Assembly (NCBI GenBank): GCA_021808195.1
Contig: JAKBCE010000048.1
Coordinates: 1-20,950 of the forward strand
DNA from: Pseudomonadota bacterium
GTDB taxonomy: Bacteria; Pseudomonadota; Gammaproteobacteria; Steroidobacterales; Steroidobacteraceae
Direction of reading: 5' to 3'
DNA length: 20,950 bases
This document shows positions 1-8,336 of this stretch, in pieces (position 1 is the stretch's first letter; each line of letters starts with the position of its first letter). Under the pieces are notes generated by a model. It was given only the letters and a program-made list of their open reading frames with translations, searched no databases and was not told the DNA's origin. The position numbers and the translations under genes were made by a program.

Positions 1-1106
1 AGTGCCTGCCACGTGCCCGGCACCTGCAGCGCGGTCTGGCCCGAAGAGAACACTGGCATGATCTGGCAGCCGGGGGCGGGCGGGGCAAACATCGGCTTGA
101 GGCACTCGCGTGCCGAAGCGATGACCGACGCGTTGCTCTCGCAGAATTTGTTGTCGAGTCCGTTGACGTGGACGTGATCGATGCCCGCGAGCCGCCAGAG
201 CTTCTGCCATGCCGGGAAGCTCACGCCAATGGCTGGTGAGCGGCCGAGCAAGCCCCAGCCGTTGCGGTGTCCATGGATCGGGACTTGGCAGTGGGTGCGC
301 AGGGCGGTGAGCCCGGCGAGGCCCACACTGTGCAAGCTCACCATCACGCAGTTACCGCCCCCGGCGATGACACGCTCGTGTCGGCGCAGCATCTGGTCGA
401 TCTCGCCGGTGATGTTCACTGCGTAGAGCACCCGCTTCCCGGTTCGCTCGGCATGCTCACGCAACACGTGCATGACGGCACCGAATCGCGCTTCGAACGG
501 ACAGTGCGGACCGTCGGCCTGCAGCTCGTCGTCTTTGATGAAATCGATGCCGGCCGCAGCCAGTTCAGCGACCCGAGCCGCCGTTTCTGCCGGCGAGAGA
601 CCCACGCTCGGCTTGATGATCGTTCCGATGAGCGGCCGGCCGTGCACCCCGCTCAGCGCGCGCGTCCCCGAGACTGCGAACCGCGGGCCGGGATATGCGC
701 GGAGAAATTCCGCCGGCAGCGTCAGATCGAGTAGACGCATCCCGGAGAACGCGTTGAGCTCCCAGAGATTGCCGGCAACGGTGGCGAGCAGGTTCGGCAG
801 CGAGGTGCCGAAGTTGTGCAGCGGCCAGGAGAGCGTCACTTCCGCAGTGCGCCAACGGCCGCTACCGCCGTTCGGTTGCCACGCGCCGGGCAGCGACGGG
901 GCGTCGACTTCGTCCAATGGCGTCAGTTGCTCCACACGGGCGGCGAAGCGCTCACGTAGTGCATCGGTCTCGCCGGCGACGCGCACGAAAGTGCCGGTCG
1001 ATTGCTCGCCGGCCATGGTCGCGGCTGCCACCTCGAGCGGTCGGGCCGTCTCGATCCAGTAGCGCGCGCTGACGCGCGCATGCTCAGGCCCGCTGGAAGT
1101 AGACAT
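1..1106 (-). CDS. RuBisCO-like protein (RLP), 3' end beyond the window
   Basis: This is a member of the RuBisCO large-subunit superfamily, presumably cytosolic. The first 368 residues are present and the frame is open to the left edge. Motifs in RuBisCO order are GNLWEL (about 112-117), GTIIKP with the K175-type lysine K165, the DFIKDDEL box with the carbamylatable lysine K191 and metal ligands D193 and E194, HGHR (278-281), HVNGLDNK with the loop-6-type lysine K320, and PVFSSG (351-356). All main catalytic positions are therefore kept. The ATG at 1106 was chosen because the frame continues naturally into SARYWIET. It overlaps the end of the GH127-like gene by 23 bases, so translation is probably coupled. 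RLPs do not fix CO2. Known members enolise methionine-salvage intermediates or act on 3-oxo-isoapionate-4-phosphate (OiaX decarboxylase, OiaT transcarboxylase/hydrolase). The sugar-catabolic context favours the second group, but the substrate is inferred. The family assignment is very secure. Confidence 0.93.
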   Translation of the reverse strand, partial: MSTSSGPEHARVSARYWIETARPLEVAAATMAGEQSTGTFVRVAGETDALRERFAARVEQLTPLDEVDAPSLPGAWQPNGGSGRWRTAEVTLSWPLHNFGTSLPNLLATVAGNLWELNAFSGMRLLDLTLPAEFLRAYPGPRFAVSGTRALSGVHGRPLIGTIIKPSVGLSPAETAARVAELAAAGIDFIKDDELQADGPHCPFEARFGAVMHVLREHAERTGKRVLYAVNITGEIDQMLRRHERVIAGGGNCVMVSLHSVGLAGLTALRTHCQVPIHGHRNGWGLLGRSPAIGVSFPAWQKLWRLAGIDHVHVNGLDNKFCESNASVIASARECLKPMFAPPAPGCQIMPVFSSGQTALQVPGTWQA

Positions 1107-2913
1107 CGTAGGTCTCATTCTGGATCTGGTAGAACGGCACGAACAGGAGCTCCTGTTCCGCGTGACGCTGCCGGTAGGTCGCGCTCAAGCCCGTGACCGG
1201 CGTTACGCCCGGCAGGTGCAGCCGCGGCACGGGCGTGCCGGGACCGGCGAAGTTCAGTGCGCTGTAAGTGATCGGTCCGCGCAGCAGCGCGACCGTGTCA
1301 GGGTGTGCACGGTCGATCGGCTCGGTGCGCAGACGCTGCGGCAGGTACAGCTCCACGCGATCCCCATCACGCCAGGTGCGCCGCAACGCCGCGAAGGTTC
1401 CGGGCTGCGCTGCCACCGAGACCGCCCGCCCGTTGATGCGCAGCTCGGCATCGTCCTCGAGCCAGCCGGGGATGCGGATCATGAGTGCGAATGCGACCGG
1501 CGCCGTCGTCTCGATCTTCAGGGTGACCGACTCGGCGCTCGGGTAATCAGTCTCCTGTGTGACCGTGACGGCGCGTCCGCCGGTGCGCCAGCGCACGCGT
1601 GAAGGCGTGAACAGGTTGACGTAGAGTGCACGCGGGGCGTGGAAGTAGATGTTGCGCACGTAATCCGCGACACCTTGGACCAAAGTGCCGGAGCAACACG
1701 GCCATTTCTGGGGGTAGAACACTTTCTTCGCCCCCGGGTTGTAGCTCGAGTAGTACGGGGAGTTGCCGTTGGAGTCCGGCGGACGCACTGCCAGCAGGCC
1801 ATTCCACATGATCCGCTCCAGCCCGTCGCCGTAACGCGCATCGGCGGTGAAGCGCAGCAGGTAGCGCGCGAGCTTCATCGTCGCGTAGGTGCCGCAGGGC
1901 GTCTCGAAGTGATTGGCGGTGGTGGTGAGGCTGGAATACAGCGCGTCGCTGCCTGGGGCGATCAACAGCTCGTTCGGTCCCCAGCCGCCGGTGGCGAAGC
2001 TCTGCTCACCGAGGAATTTCCAGCCATTGACGATCGCTTCTCGGTAGCGCGGTTCGCCGAGCTCCAGATATGCCATGGCCGCGGAGCTCAACGCCATGAC
2101 GTGGCTGTAGGCCTGGCGGCCGGCGAGCACGTTTTCCCCGCGCGCGAGCGGATCGAAGTACGGTTTGTCGAGCAGGTACTTCACAGCCAGGTCGCGCACG
2201 CGCCGCTCGCCGGTCAGGTGCGCTGCGGTGAACAGGTTCTCCGAGACGATGTAGGTCTCGTCGTAGGGGGGATTTTTCACCCCGATCCGGTCGCGGCTGA
2301 CCGGGGAGATGTAGGGTAGCGCGCCCTGGATGACTCGCGGGATGAGCGCTCGCGCCTGCGGCATGCCGCTCAAGCGGCAGGCATCGATCAGTCCGATCAT
2401 GTGTTTGTCCAGCACATACGCCGGCCACATCTTCCAGGCGCCCTCCCCGGCGTAGGGGACCGGGTTTGCGTCGAGCGCCGCAGCGAATCCGCGCACCAGC
2501 TCGTGCACTTTCGAACGGCAGGCGCTATCGCCGGTGCAGCGACCGATGCGGGCGAGCCCCGATACGTACTGGCCGAACGCATGGCCCGGGATGAACCCAT
2601 CCGCACCGTACCAGCCGCCCATGTCGATTCCCGGGGCGGGCAGTCCGGCGTGTTCCCGATACACCTGCAGCAGCCGGTCGTTGTCGAGCGCGAGATAGTG
2701 TGCGTGGATGAAGTCGTATTGCGCTTTCAGCGCCCCGCCTGTGAGTGCGACCTGGTCGTAGCCGAACTCGTACAGGGGCTGCAGCGGCGCGTTCGGCAGG
2801 GCGCGTGCGGGTGCTGCCGCACGCGCCCAGCGGGCGCGCGCGCCGATGACCCCGAGCCCGGCCGCGGTCGTGGCCGATTGCAGGAAGGTCCGGCGAGAGG
2901 TGGGTCGGTTCAT
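1084..2913 (-). CDS. Tat-exported GH127-type (DUF1680) beta-L-arabinofuranosidase-like protein
   Basis: The product is a 609-residue relative of the beta-L-arabinofuranosidases of families GH127/GH146, which release terminal arabinose from glycans using a Zn-bound cysteine nucleophile. The N-terminus has a twin-arginine signal (SRRTFLQ, residues 6-12), a hydrophobic stretch and Ala-rich cleavage sites near residue 34, so it should be exported folded. GGWGPNE (309-315), an Asn-His-Phe-Glu-Thr-Pro-Cys segment (E337, C340) and KWPCCSG (C406, C407) supply the expected Glu/three-Cys metal site. The Glu and first Cys are three residues apart here, whereas HypBA1-type enzymes have Glu-x-Cys. The ATG at 2913 is preferred over an open frame running further upstream because it creates the Tat signal and a 4-base ATGA overlap with the preceding gene. 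It is followed by the RLP gene with a 23-base overlap. Substrate identity is open. Confidence 0.88.
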   Translation of the reverse strand: MNRPTSRRTFLQSATTAAGLGVIGARARWARAAAPARALPNAPLQPLYEFGYDQVALTGGALKAQYDFIHAHYLALDNDRLLQVYREHAGLPAPGIDMGGWYGADGFIPGHAFGQYVSGLARIGRCTGDSACRSKVHELVRGFAAALDANPVPYAGEGAWKMWPAYVLDKHMIGLIDACRLSGMPQARALIPRVIQGALPYISPVSRDRIGVKNPPYDETYIVSENLFTAAHLTGERRVRDLAVKYLLDKPYFDPLARGENVLAGRQAYSHVMALSSAAMAYLELGEPRYREAIVNGWKFLGEQSFATGGWGPNELLIAPGSDALYSSLTTTANHFETPCGTYATMKLARYLLRFTADARYGDGLERIMWNGLLAVRPPDSNGNSPYYSSYNPGAKKVFYPQKWPCCSGTLVQGVADYVRNIYFHAPRALYVNLFTPSRVRWRTGGRAVTVTQETDYPSAESVTLKIETTAPVAFALMIRIPGWLEDDAELRINGRAVSVAAQPGTFAALRRTWRDGDRVELYLPQRLRTEPIDRAHPDTVALLRGPITYSALNFAGPGTPVPRLHLPGVTPVTGLSATYRQRHAEQELLFVPFYQIQNETYDVYFQRA

Positions 2914-4043
2914 GGCGATACCTCGAGGTACAGTCGATTGAGCGCAGCGATGAGTGCCGCTGCCGGTTCGCGCGCGTCGAGTGCTGCGCGCAGACGCACC
3001 GAGGCACGCTCCTGGAAGCTCATGTATCCGGCGTGGCGGGGGCGCACCCAGGCGCCCTCGAGCGTGGCTCGGGTGTTGCGGTAAAATCCGAGCGAGGCGT
3101 CGTTGACCTGCGGGTCTTCCCACGCGGCGCGGTGGGCCGGCTGGCCGCCGCCCGCCACGTACGGTCCGCACTGCGCTTCAGCGCCCGCCAGCCACCGGGC
3201 GAATGCGAGCGCCGCATCGCGCTCCCGGCAGTGTGCAGAGACGGCAATGCCTGTGCCGCCGAGCGCCGATCCGGCCCGCGATCCGCCGCGCTGCAGTGGC
3301 GCCAAATCGGCAAACGCGAGTCGGATGCCGGATGCGTCGCCCCTGGCATAGCTGACGTAGCCGTACACCAGTGGCGCGCAGACCGCGCTCGCCTCCGGCA
3401 CGGCCAGCCGTTCCAGCACCGCGATCGGGTCCCATTCGGCGCTGCGCGGATCAAGCCGTGCAGCGAGCTCGCGCAGGCGTTCATACGCTTCAGCGCCCGC
3501 CGCCGCATCGAACAGCGGGGCGCCCTGCTCGCGCGCCGGGTGCCCGGCCAGTCCGCATAGGGAGAACAACGCCATGAGATTGTGCGGCGGACGCAACGGG
3601 CACAGCACCCCTCCGCCGGCCGCCAGCTCGAGCACGGCCGCCCAATCGGTCGGCGGTCCGGCGAGCCGGTCCGGCCGCCACGCCTGAACCTGCGCGGCAG
3701 CATCGATCGGCAGCGCCCACAGCTGCCCGTCAAAGCGGTAACTCTGCAGCGAGGCGCCGACCGCCTCGCAGGCCGCTTCGGTGCCGGCGCCGGCGTCGAA
3801 CGGCGCTAGGCAGCCCTCGCGGGTGACCTGTCCGACGTGGGGGTGATCGATGACGATCAGATCGTAACGGGCGGCGAGCTCGGCGATCGGAAACGACTCG
3901 AAATCCTGCAGCGAGCGCCGCTCCCAGTCGATCCGCACCCCCGTGCGCTCGAACCACACGGCCGAACAGACGCCGAGCGGTCCGTAGCCCCGCGGGTGAT
4001 CCCAGGTCATGCCCCGCAGCCGGATCGAGTGCCTCTCGCCCAT
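2910..4043 (-). CDS. Family 1 solute-binding-protein-like, no signal peptide
   Basis: The 377-residue protein has the layout of an ABC-transporter family 1 extracellular solute-binding protein. An N-terminal strand leads into a YDLIVIDHPHVG segment, then LWALPIDAA, then a long helical C-lobe with the FARWLAGAEAQ-type helix common in sugar-binding proteins. It lacks a signal peptide or lipobox and starts directly at the first strand (RLRGMTWDHPRGYGPL), so it is probably cytoplasmic. The ATG at 4043 has a GGGGGA ribosome site about six bases upstream. A GTG at 4091 is in frame but has no ribosome site and only adds a disordered stretch. The gene leads the left operon and overlaps the GH127-like start by ATGA. 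No family 1-type permease is encoded in the window. It may be a cytosolic binder or sensor, or an enzyme on this fold. Confidence 0.75.
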   Translation of the reverse strand: MGERHSIRLRGMTWDHPRGYGPLGVCSAVWFERTGVRIDWERRSLQDFESFPIAELAARYDLIVIDHPHVGQVTREGCLAPFDAGAGTEAACEAVGASLQSYRFDGQLWALPIDAAAQVQAWRPDRLAGPPTDWAAVLELAAGGGVLCPLRPPHNLMALFSLCGLAGHPAREQGAPLFDAAAGAEAYERLRELAARLDPRSAEWDPIAVLERLAVPEASAVCAPLVYGYVSYARGDASGIRLAFADLAPLQRGGSRAGSALGGTGIAVSAHCRERDAALAFARWLAGAEAQCGPYVAGGGQPAHRAAWEDPQVNDASLGFYRNTRATLEGAWVRPRHAGYMSFQERASVRLRAALDAREPAAALIAALNRLYLEVSP

Positions 4044-4084
4044 CGCCCATCCCCCACTGTCCGTTCGCCGTCCGACGGTATCGG

Positions 4085-4113
4085 TTGACACCGTTTGTTA
4101 ACGAACATAGCAT
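4085..4113 (+). promoter_or_regulatory. Sigma70-type promoter for the central operon
   Basis: A perfect -35 box TTGACA (4085-4090) is followed after 17 bases by TAGCAT (4108-4113), a 4-of-6 match to TATAAT. Transcription would start near 4120, about 24 bases before the TTG start of the CoA-transferase. The region is AT-rich compared with the flanking genes. This is a pattern match only. Confidence 0.55.
4093..4106. promoter_or_regulatory. Palindromic operator candidate in the divergent promoter region
   Basis: GTTTGTTAACGAAC is a 14-base inverted repeat centred on GTTAAC, with a single mismatched pair (4096/4103). It lies entirely in the spacer between the -35 and -10 boxes of the plus-strand promoter, so a bound protein would block RNA polymerase. 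The IclR regulator encoded in the downstream operon is the obvious candidate ligand, but nothing in the sequence proves it. The site also sits upstream of the minus-strand block and could control both directions. Confidence 0.5.
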
Positions 4114-4143
4114 TTATCTGCAAACTATACGCGAGGAACCCGG

Positions 4144-5352
4144 TTGAAGACAGCGCACGCAGACCGCGGCGCGCCGACGACGACCGCGGAGCGACCGCTG
4201 GAGGGGGTGCTGGTACTGGATTTCAGCCAGTTTCTAGCTGGACCTTCCTGTTGCCTGCGGCTGGCGGATCTCGGTGCCGAGGTCATTAAGGTGGAGCGTC
4301 CACAAGGCGGGGATCTGTCCCGCCGTCTGTATCTTGCCGACCAGGCGTTCGGCGGCGACAGCGCGCTCTTTCATACCATCAACCGCAACAAGCAGAGCTT
4401 CGCAGCGGATCTGAAGGATCCCGACGACCTGGCACGCATCAAGGCACTGATTCGCCGTGCGGATGTGATGGTGCACAACTTTCGCCCCGGCGTGATGGAC
4501 CGCCTCGGTCTGGATTACGCCACGGTCGCCGAACTGAACCCGGGACTGGTCTATGCGGCCATCACCGGTTACGGGGTCAGCGGCCCCTGGCGCAACAAGC
4601 CCGGGCAGGATCTGCTGGTGCAGGCGATGTCCGGGCTCGCCTGGCTGTCCGGCGACGCCGCGCAGGGGCCGGTGCCGATGGGGGTATCCATTGCCGACCT
4701 GATGGCCGGCGCGCAGCTCTGCCAGGGCGTGCTCGCACTGCTGGTGCGACGGGGCCGGACTGGACGGGGCGGACGGGTGGACGTCAGCCTGTTCGAATCC
4801 GCCATGGACATGCAGTTCGAGCAATTCACCGCGTTCCTGAACGGCGACGGGCAGCAACCACCGCGCGATGCGGTGAACAACGCCAGCGTCTACATCGGGG
4901 CTCCCTACGGCATCTATCGGACCGCCGACAGCTATCTGGCCGTCGCCATGACGGCCATTGATCGGCTCGGGGCACTCATCGGCTGCGAAGCGCTGTGCCA
5001 GTACACGGACCCACAGCGCTGGTTCGCCGAGCGCTCGATCATCAAGTCCGTCCTCGCCGGGCACCTGCACCAGCAGCCGACCGCCCATTGGCTCGCCATC
5101 CTCGAACCGGCCGACATCTGGTGCGCCGAGGTCTTCACCTGGCCGCAGCTCGTGGCGAGTGAGGGTTTCGCCGCGCTCGAGATGACGCAGCAGATCCACA
5201 ATGAGGAGCACGGTACGCTCACAACCACCCGCTGCCCGATTCGCGTCGACGGCGCGCCGCTCACCAATGCTCGCGGCGCGCCCACACTCGGGCGGGACAC
5301 CGAACGTATCCTGCGCCGCTTCGAACTCGATGCGCCGGGAAAATCCACATGA
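4144..5352 (+). CDS. CaiB/BaiF family (class III) CoA-transferase
   Basis: This 402-residue enzyme of the formyl-CoA transferase family moves CoA from one acyl-CoA to a free carboxylic acid. The N-terminal signature [14 protein letters not shown] (21-34), the [13 protein letters not shown] segment (41-53), the [15 protein letters not shown] stretch (111-125) and [10 protein letters not shown] with the expected catalytic Asp D185 are all present. The length is normal. Translation starts at TTG, with a GAGGAA ribosome site at 4133-4138, five bases upstream. No in-frame ATG would keep the N-terminal domain. It is first in the plus-strand operon and overlaps the MaoC gene by ATGA. This transferase/hydratase pairing recalls itaconate and mesaconate degradation (Ict/Ich), but the CitE-type lyase of that pathway is not in the window. 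The acid it activates is unknown. Confidence 0.9.
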   Translation: MKTAHADRGAPTTTAERPLEGVLVLDFSQFLAGPSCCLRLADLGAEVIKVERPQGGDLSRRLYLADQAFGGDSALFHTINRNKQSFAADLKDPDDLARIKALIRRADVMVHNFRPGVMDRLGLDYATVAELNPGLVYAAITGYGVSGPWRNKPGQDLLVQAMSGLAWLSGDAAQGPVPMGVSIADLMAGAQLCQGVLALLVRRGRTGRGGRVDVSLFESAMDMQFEQFTAFLNGDGQQPPRDAVNNASVYIGAPYGIYRTADSYLAVAMTAIDRLGALIGCEALCQYTDPQRWFAERSIIKSVLAGHLHQQPTAHWLAILEPADIWCAEVFTWPQLVASEGFAALEMTQQIHNEEHGTLTTTRCPIRVDGAPLTNARGAPTLGRDTERILRRFELDAPGKST

Positions 5353-5801
5353 TCGTCGAGCAATATTTCGAGGACTACGAGGTCGGTGCCGAGCGGCGCA
5401 CGTTCGGTCGCACGATCACCGAGGCGGACATCGTGGCGCACGCCGGGCAGAGCGGAGACTTCTTCCCGCATCACATGGATGCCGAGTGGTGTGCCACGCA
5501 ACCGTTCAAGCGGCGCATTGCCCACGGCACGCTCGTGCTGAGCGCTGGCATCGGCATGACGGCCCAGACCATCAATCCCCGCGCCATGTCGTATGGCTAC
5601 GACCGGGTACGCTTCATCCGGCCGGTGTTCATAGGGGACACGATCACGGTCACGACACGCATCAGCGAACGGCGCGATCACCCCAAGCGCAAGACGCATG
5701 GCATCGTCGTCGAGCAGGTCAGCATTACCAACCAGCACGGTGAAACCGTCCTCGCCTGCGAGCATCTGTACCTGGTCGAGCGGCGCGAGGCGGTGCCGTG
5801 A
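5349..5801 (+). CDS. MaoC-type enoyl-CoA hydratase/dehydratase
   Basis: This is a 150-residue single hot-dog protein. The [10 protein letters not shown] segment (36-44) matches the R-hydratase signature GDxNPxHxD, with D37 and H41/H42 as the catalytic pair and Phe in place of the usual Asn. [17 protein letters not shown] (77-93) is the typical MaoC beta-hairpin (RF..PV..GD). Such proteins add water to, or remove it from, CoA-bound enoyl acids. The ATGA overlap with the CoA-transferase gene means the two are co-translated and probably act in sequence: activation of an acid, then hydration or dehydration of its CoA thioester. Confidence 0.88.
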   Translation: MIVEQYFEDYEVGAERRTFGRTITEADIVAHAGQSGDFFPHHMDAEWCATQPFKRRIAHGTLVLSAGIGMTAQTINPRAMSYGYDRVRFIRPVFIGDTITVTTRISERRDHPKRKTHGIVVEQVSITNQHGETVLACEHLYLVERREAVP

Positions 5802-5820
5802 GCTGCAGCGGGCCGCGCCC

Positions 5821-6783
5821 GTGAACTTAGCGCGCGCCACATTGATCGCGGCCGCGCTCTGCGGGGCGCTGACGGTCAGGGCCGAGGCGGCCTCGCCGCT
5901 GCGCTTCGGGCTCTCGAGTGCCGGGCTGAGCTACCCGTTTGCCGCCGCGATTGCCCGGGGGTTCAAGGCGGCCGCCGCGCGCGCCGGCGTGCAGGTCGTG
6001 GTGCTCGATGCGCAGAATCGTGTGCAGAAGCAGGCCAATGATCTGCAGGATCTGATCGCCGAGCGGGTCAATGGCATCGTGCTGATGCCGCTCGACTCGG
6101 TCATCGCCGAGAGCTGGGTCAATCGGGCGACGCGGACCGGGATCCCGGTCGTGGCCGTCGGCTCGCAGGTGGGCAACCCGGCGCACCGCCCCCTGCGCTC
6201 GGTCTACCCCGAACTGACCGCCCTGGTGACGCAGGATGAGACGGCCGCGGGCCGCGAAGCCGGGCGGCTGGCCGCGCGGCTGCTGCCCCCAGGCCGCCTC
6301 GCCCGCATCGCCATCATTCAGGGGGCGCCGGGGTTCCCCGAGGTTCTGCAGCGCGAGAACGGCTTCAAACAGGGACTGCAGGAGGCGCACGTGCGCTACC
6401 GTATCGTTGCCTCGCAGCCCGGCGACTGGCGCACCGAAGCGGCGGACGTGGCCTGTCAGAACATCCTCGAGGCCCATCCACGGGTGAGTCTGTTCTTCAA
6501 CGAAGCCGACGACATGGCGGTCGGTTGTGCGCGCGCGGTGCGCTCAGCCGGCTCGCACGCCAAGCTCATCGGTATCGGCGGGTCGCGTCTGGCCATGCTT
6601 TCGCTGCGAGCGGGCCGCATCGACGGCACGGTTTGCTACAAGCCCCTGAAGCTCGGCGCACTGGCGTTCAAGGCGCTCTACGACGATGTAACCGGCAAGA
6701 AGCCGCTGCATGCGGCGTTCATCACCTACCGCACGCCCGGCATCACCCGCGCGAACGCGCGCCAGTGCCGCGGGCAATGGTAA
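5821..6783 (+). CDS. Ribose-type periplasmic sugar-binding protein of an ABC importer
   Basis: The 320-residue protein is of the Peripla_BP_4 / RbsB type. GTG at 5821 gives a Sec signal peptide (MNLARATLIAAALCGALTV, AEA cleavage near residue 23). The frame is open further upstream but would erase the signal and run into the MaoC gene. The mature part begins with the characteristic strand PLRFGLSSAGLSYPF, followed by QANDLQDLIAERVNGIVLMP, a DETAAGREAG helix and a GARAV-like C-lobe (DDMAVGCARAV). The ribosome site is weak. The next two genes encode the matching ATPase and permease, so this is the primary receptor. The ligand (pentose, branched sugar or sugar acid) cannot be read from the sequence. 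Confidence 0.88.
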   Translation: MNLARATLIAAALCGALTVRAEAASPLRFGLSSAGLSYPFAAAIARGFKAAAARAGVQVVVLDAQNRVQKQANDLQDLIAERVNGIVLMPLDSVIAESWVNRATRTGIPVVAVGSQVGNPAHRPLRSVYPELTALVTQDETAAGREAGRLAARLLPPGRLARIAIIQGAPGFPEVLQRENGFKQGLQEAHVRYRIVASQPGDWRTEAADVACQNILEAHPRVSLFFNEADDMAVGCARAVRSAGSHAKLIGIGGSRLAMLSLRAGRIDGTVCYKPLKLGALAFKALYDDVTGKKPLHAAFITYRTPGITRANARQCRGQW

Positions 6784-6790
6784 GACGCCG

Positions 6791-8320
6791 ATGCCGAATG
6801 ACGCGCAGCCGCTGCTCAGACTCGAACGCCTCGCCAAGATGTATCCGAACGGCACCGCGGCGCTGCGTGGGGTGGACCTGACCGTCGGCTCCGGTTCGGT
6901 CCACGGGCTGCTCGGCGCGAACGGCGCCGGTAAGTCCACCCTGATCCGCATCCTCAGTGGCGCCACCGAAGCGACCGCCGGCCGCATTCTGTGGCGGGGC
7001 GCCGAGGTGTGTTGGCGGCGTCCGGCTCAGGCGCGCGCCGCGGGCATCGCGACGCTGCATCAACAGATCCCGCTGGTCGGCACGCTCTCAGTGCTCGAGA
7101 ACGTATTCCTCGCCCAGCGAGGGTGGGCGCGGCGCACCCGCGCCCAGACACGTCGGCTGGCGGCACTGATGGATGCGGTCGGTTATCACCTGCCGCCTGA
7201 CCAGCCGCTCGCGACGCTGCCGATCGGAGCGCGGCAGATGGTTGGAATTCTCCAGGCGCTCGCCGCCGAGGCGCAGCTCATCGTCATGGACGAGCCGACC
7301 GCTTCGCTCGCGGCACCGGAGCGACAGATTGTGCACGGCGCGATCCGCCGCCTGGCCGCCGAGGGACACGCAGTCCTGCTGGTGACGCACTTTCTCGACG
7401 AAGTGCTGGCGCTGAGCGACGCCGTCACGGTGCTGCGCGACGGGACGGCGGTCCTCGGCGCCGAAACGCGCTCGGTCGACGAACATGTCCTCGCCGGTGC
7501 CATCGCGGGGCGCAACATCGAGCGGGCGGCGAAGCGCCCCGTTGCGCCAGGCGCGCGCGGCGTCGTCGAGATCGACCGGCTGAGTTCCGCCGGACGTCTC
7601 GCGCCCTGCAGCTTCACGGTACATGCCGGTGAGGTGCTCGGTGTCGCCGGGTTTCTCGGCGCCGGTCGCAGCGAACTGCTGCATGCCATTTTTGGTGCCG
7701 ACCGCAACGCGCACGGCGAGGTGCGAGTGCAGGGGCGGGCCGTGGCCCGTTCCCCGGTCGCCGCCGTGCGCGCCGGCATCGCGCTCGTACCGGAGGACCG
7801 CACCGCCCAGGCGCTCATCCCCGCAATGGCGCTCTGGCAGAACATGACGCTCGCGCACCTCGGGCGCTTCTCGCGCTGGGGCATCATTCCTCGCACGAGG
7901 GCCGAGCAGTCCGCGGCAGCGGCCGCGGTCCGGCGCATGAGCATCAAGGCCCCCGACGTACACACCGCACTTGGGGATCTCTCCGGCGGCAATGCCCAGA
8001 AGGTGAGCGTGGCCCGCTGGCTGTGCGGACCGATGCGACTGCTGCTACTCGATGAGCCCACCGCCGGCATCGACATCGGCGCCAGGGCGCAGATCCTCGA
8101 CCAGGTTCGCGCACTCGCCGCCGACGGCGTCGCTGTGATTCTGGTCGACTCGGAGCTGAAGGTGCTGCTCGAGGAGGCCGATCGCATCCTCGTGATGCGC
8201 CAGGGCGCGATCGTCGCGGAACGTTCAGCCGCCGACACTGACGAACAAGAACTGATTCGGCTGGCGGCCGGTGCGAGCGGCGGCCGGCCCGGACCTGGGG
8301 ATCGGCCACAGGCCCGCTGA
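6791..8320 (+). CDS. Sugar ABC importer, tandem ATPase (RbsA/XylG type)
   Basis: The 509-residue protein contains two fused nucleotide-binding domains. Domain 1 has Walker A GANGAGKST (42-50), an LPIGARQM signature (143-150) and Walker B LIVMDEPTAS (163-172). Domain 2 has a Walker A-like GFLGAGRSE lacking the lysine (287-295), a canonical LSGGNAQKV signature (397-405) and LLLLDEPTAGID (417-428). One degenerate site of this kind is normal for the CUT2 importer subfamily. The ATG at 6791 follows the binding-protein stop by seven bases, and the permease gene starts 16 bases after its stop. It energises import of the sugar captured by the upstream binding protein. Confidence 0.93.
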   Translation: MPNDAQPLLRLERLAKMYPNGTAALRGVDLTVGSGSVHGLLGANGAGKSTLIRILSGATEATAGRILWRGAEVCWRRPAQARAAGIATLHQQIPLVGTLSVLENVFLAQRGWARRTRAQTRRLAALMDAVGYHLPPDQPLATLPIGARQMVGILQALAAEAQLIVMDEPTASLAAPERQIVHGAIRRLAAEGHAVLLVTHFLDEVLALSDAVTVLRDGTAVLGAETRSVDEHVLAGAIAGRNIERAAKRPVAPGARGVVEIDRLSSAGRLAPCSFTVHAGEVLGVAGFLGAGRSELLHAIFGADRNAHGEVRVQGRAVARSPVAAVRAGIALVPEDRTAQALIPAMALWQNMTLAHLGRFSRWGIIPRTRAEQSAAAAAVRRMSIKAPDVHTALGDLSGGNAQKVSVARWLCGPMRLLLLDEPTAGIDIGARAQILDQVRALAADGVAVILVDSELKVLLEEADRILVMRQGAIVAERSAADTDEQELIRLAAGASGGRPGPGDRPQAR

Positions 8321-8336
8321 TCGATTGGGGGGGAAG

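Noticed and set aside
181..1062. Overlapping plus-strand open frames opposite the left edge
   Set aside because: They are the antisense of the RLP gene, whose minus-strand frame has unmistakable RuBisCO motifs. The plus-strand translations match nothing.
1079..1081. ATG on the minus strand at 1081 as RLP start
   Set aside because: It is out of frame with the RLP motifs; the in-frame ATG is at 1106.
4044..4091. GTG at 4091 as start of the first binding-protein-like gene
   Set aside because: There is no ribosome site, the codons run over the operator and promoter region, and the added residues do not form a signal peptide. ATG 4043 has a good ribosome site.
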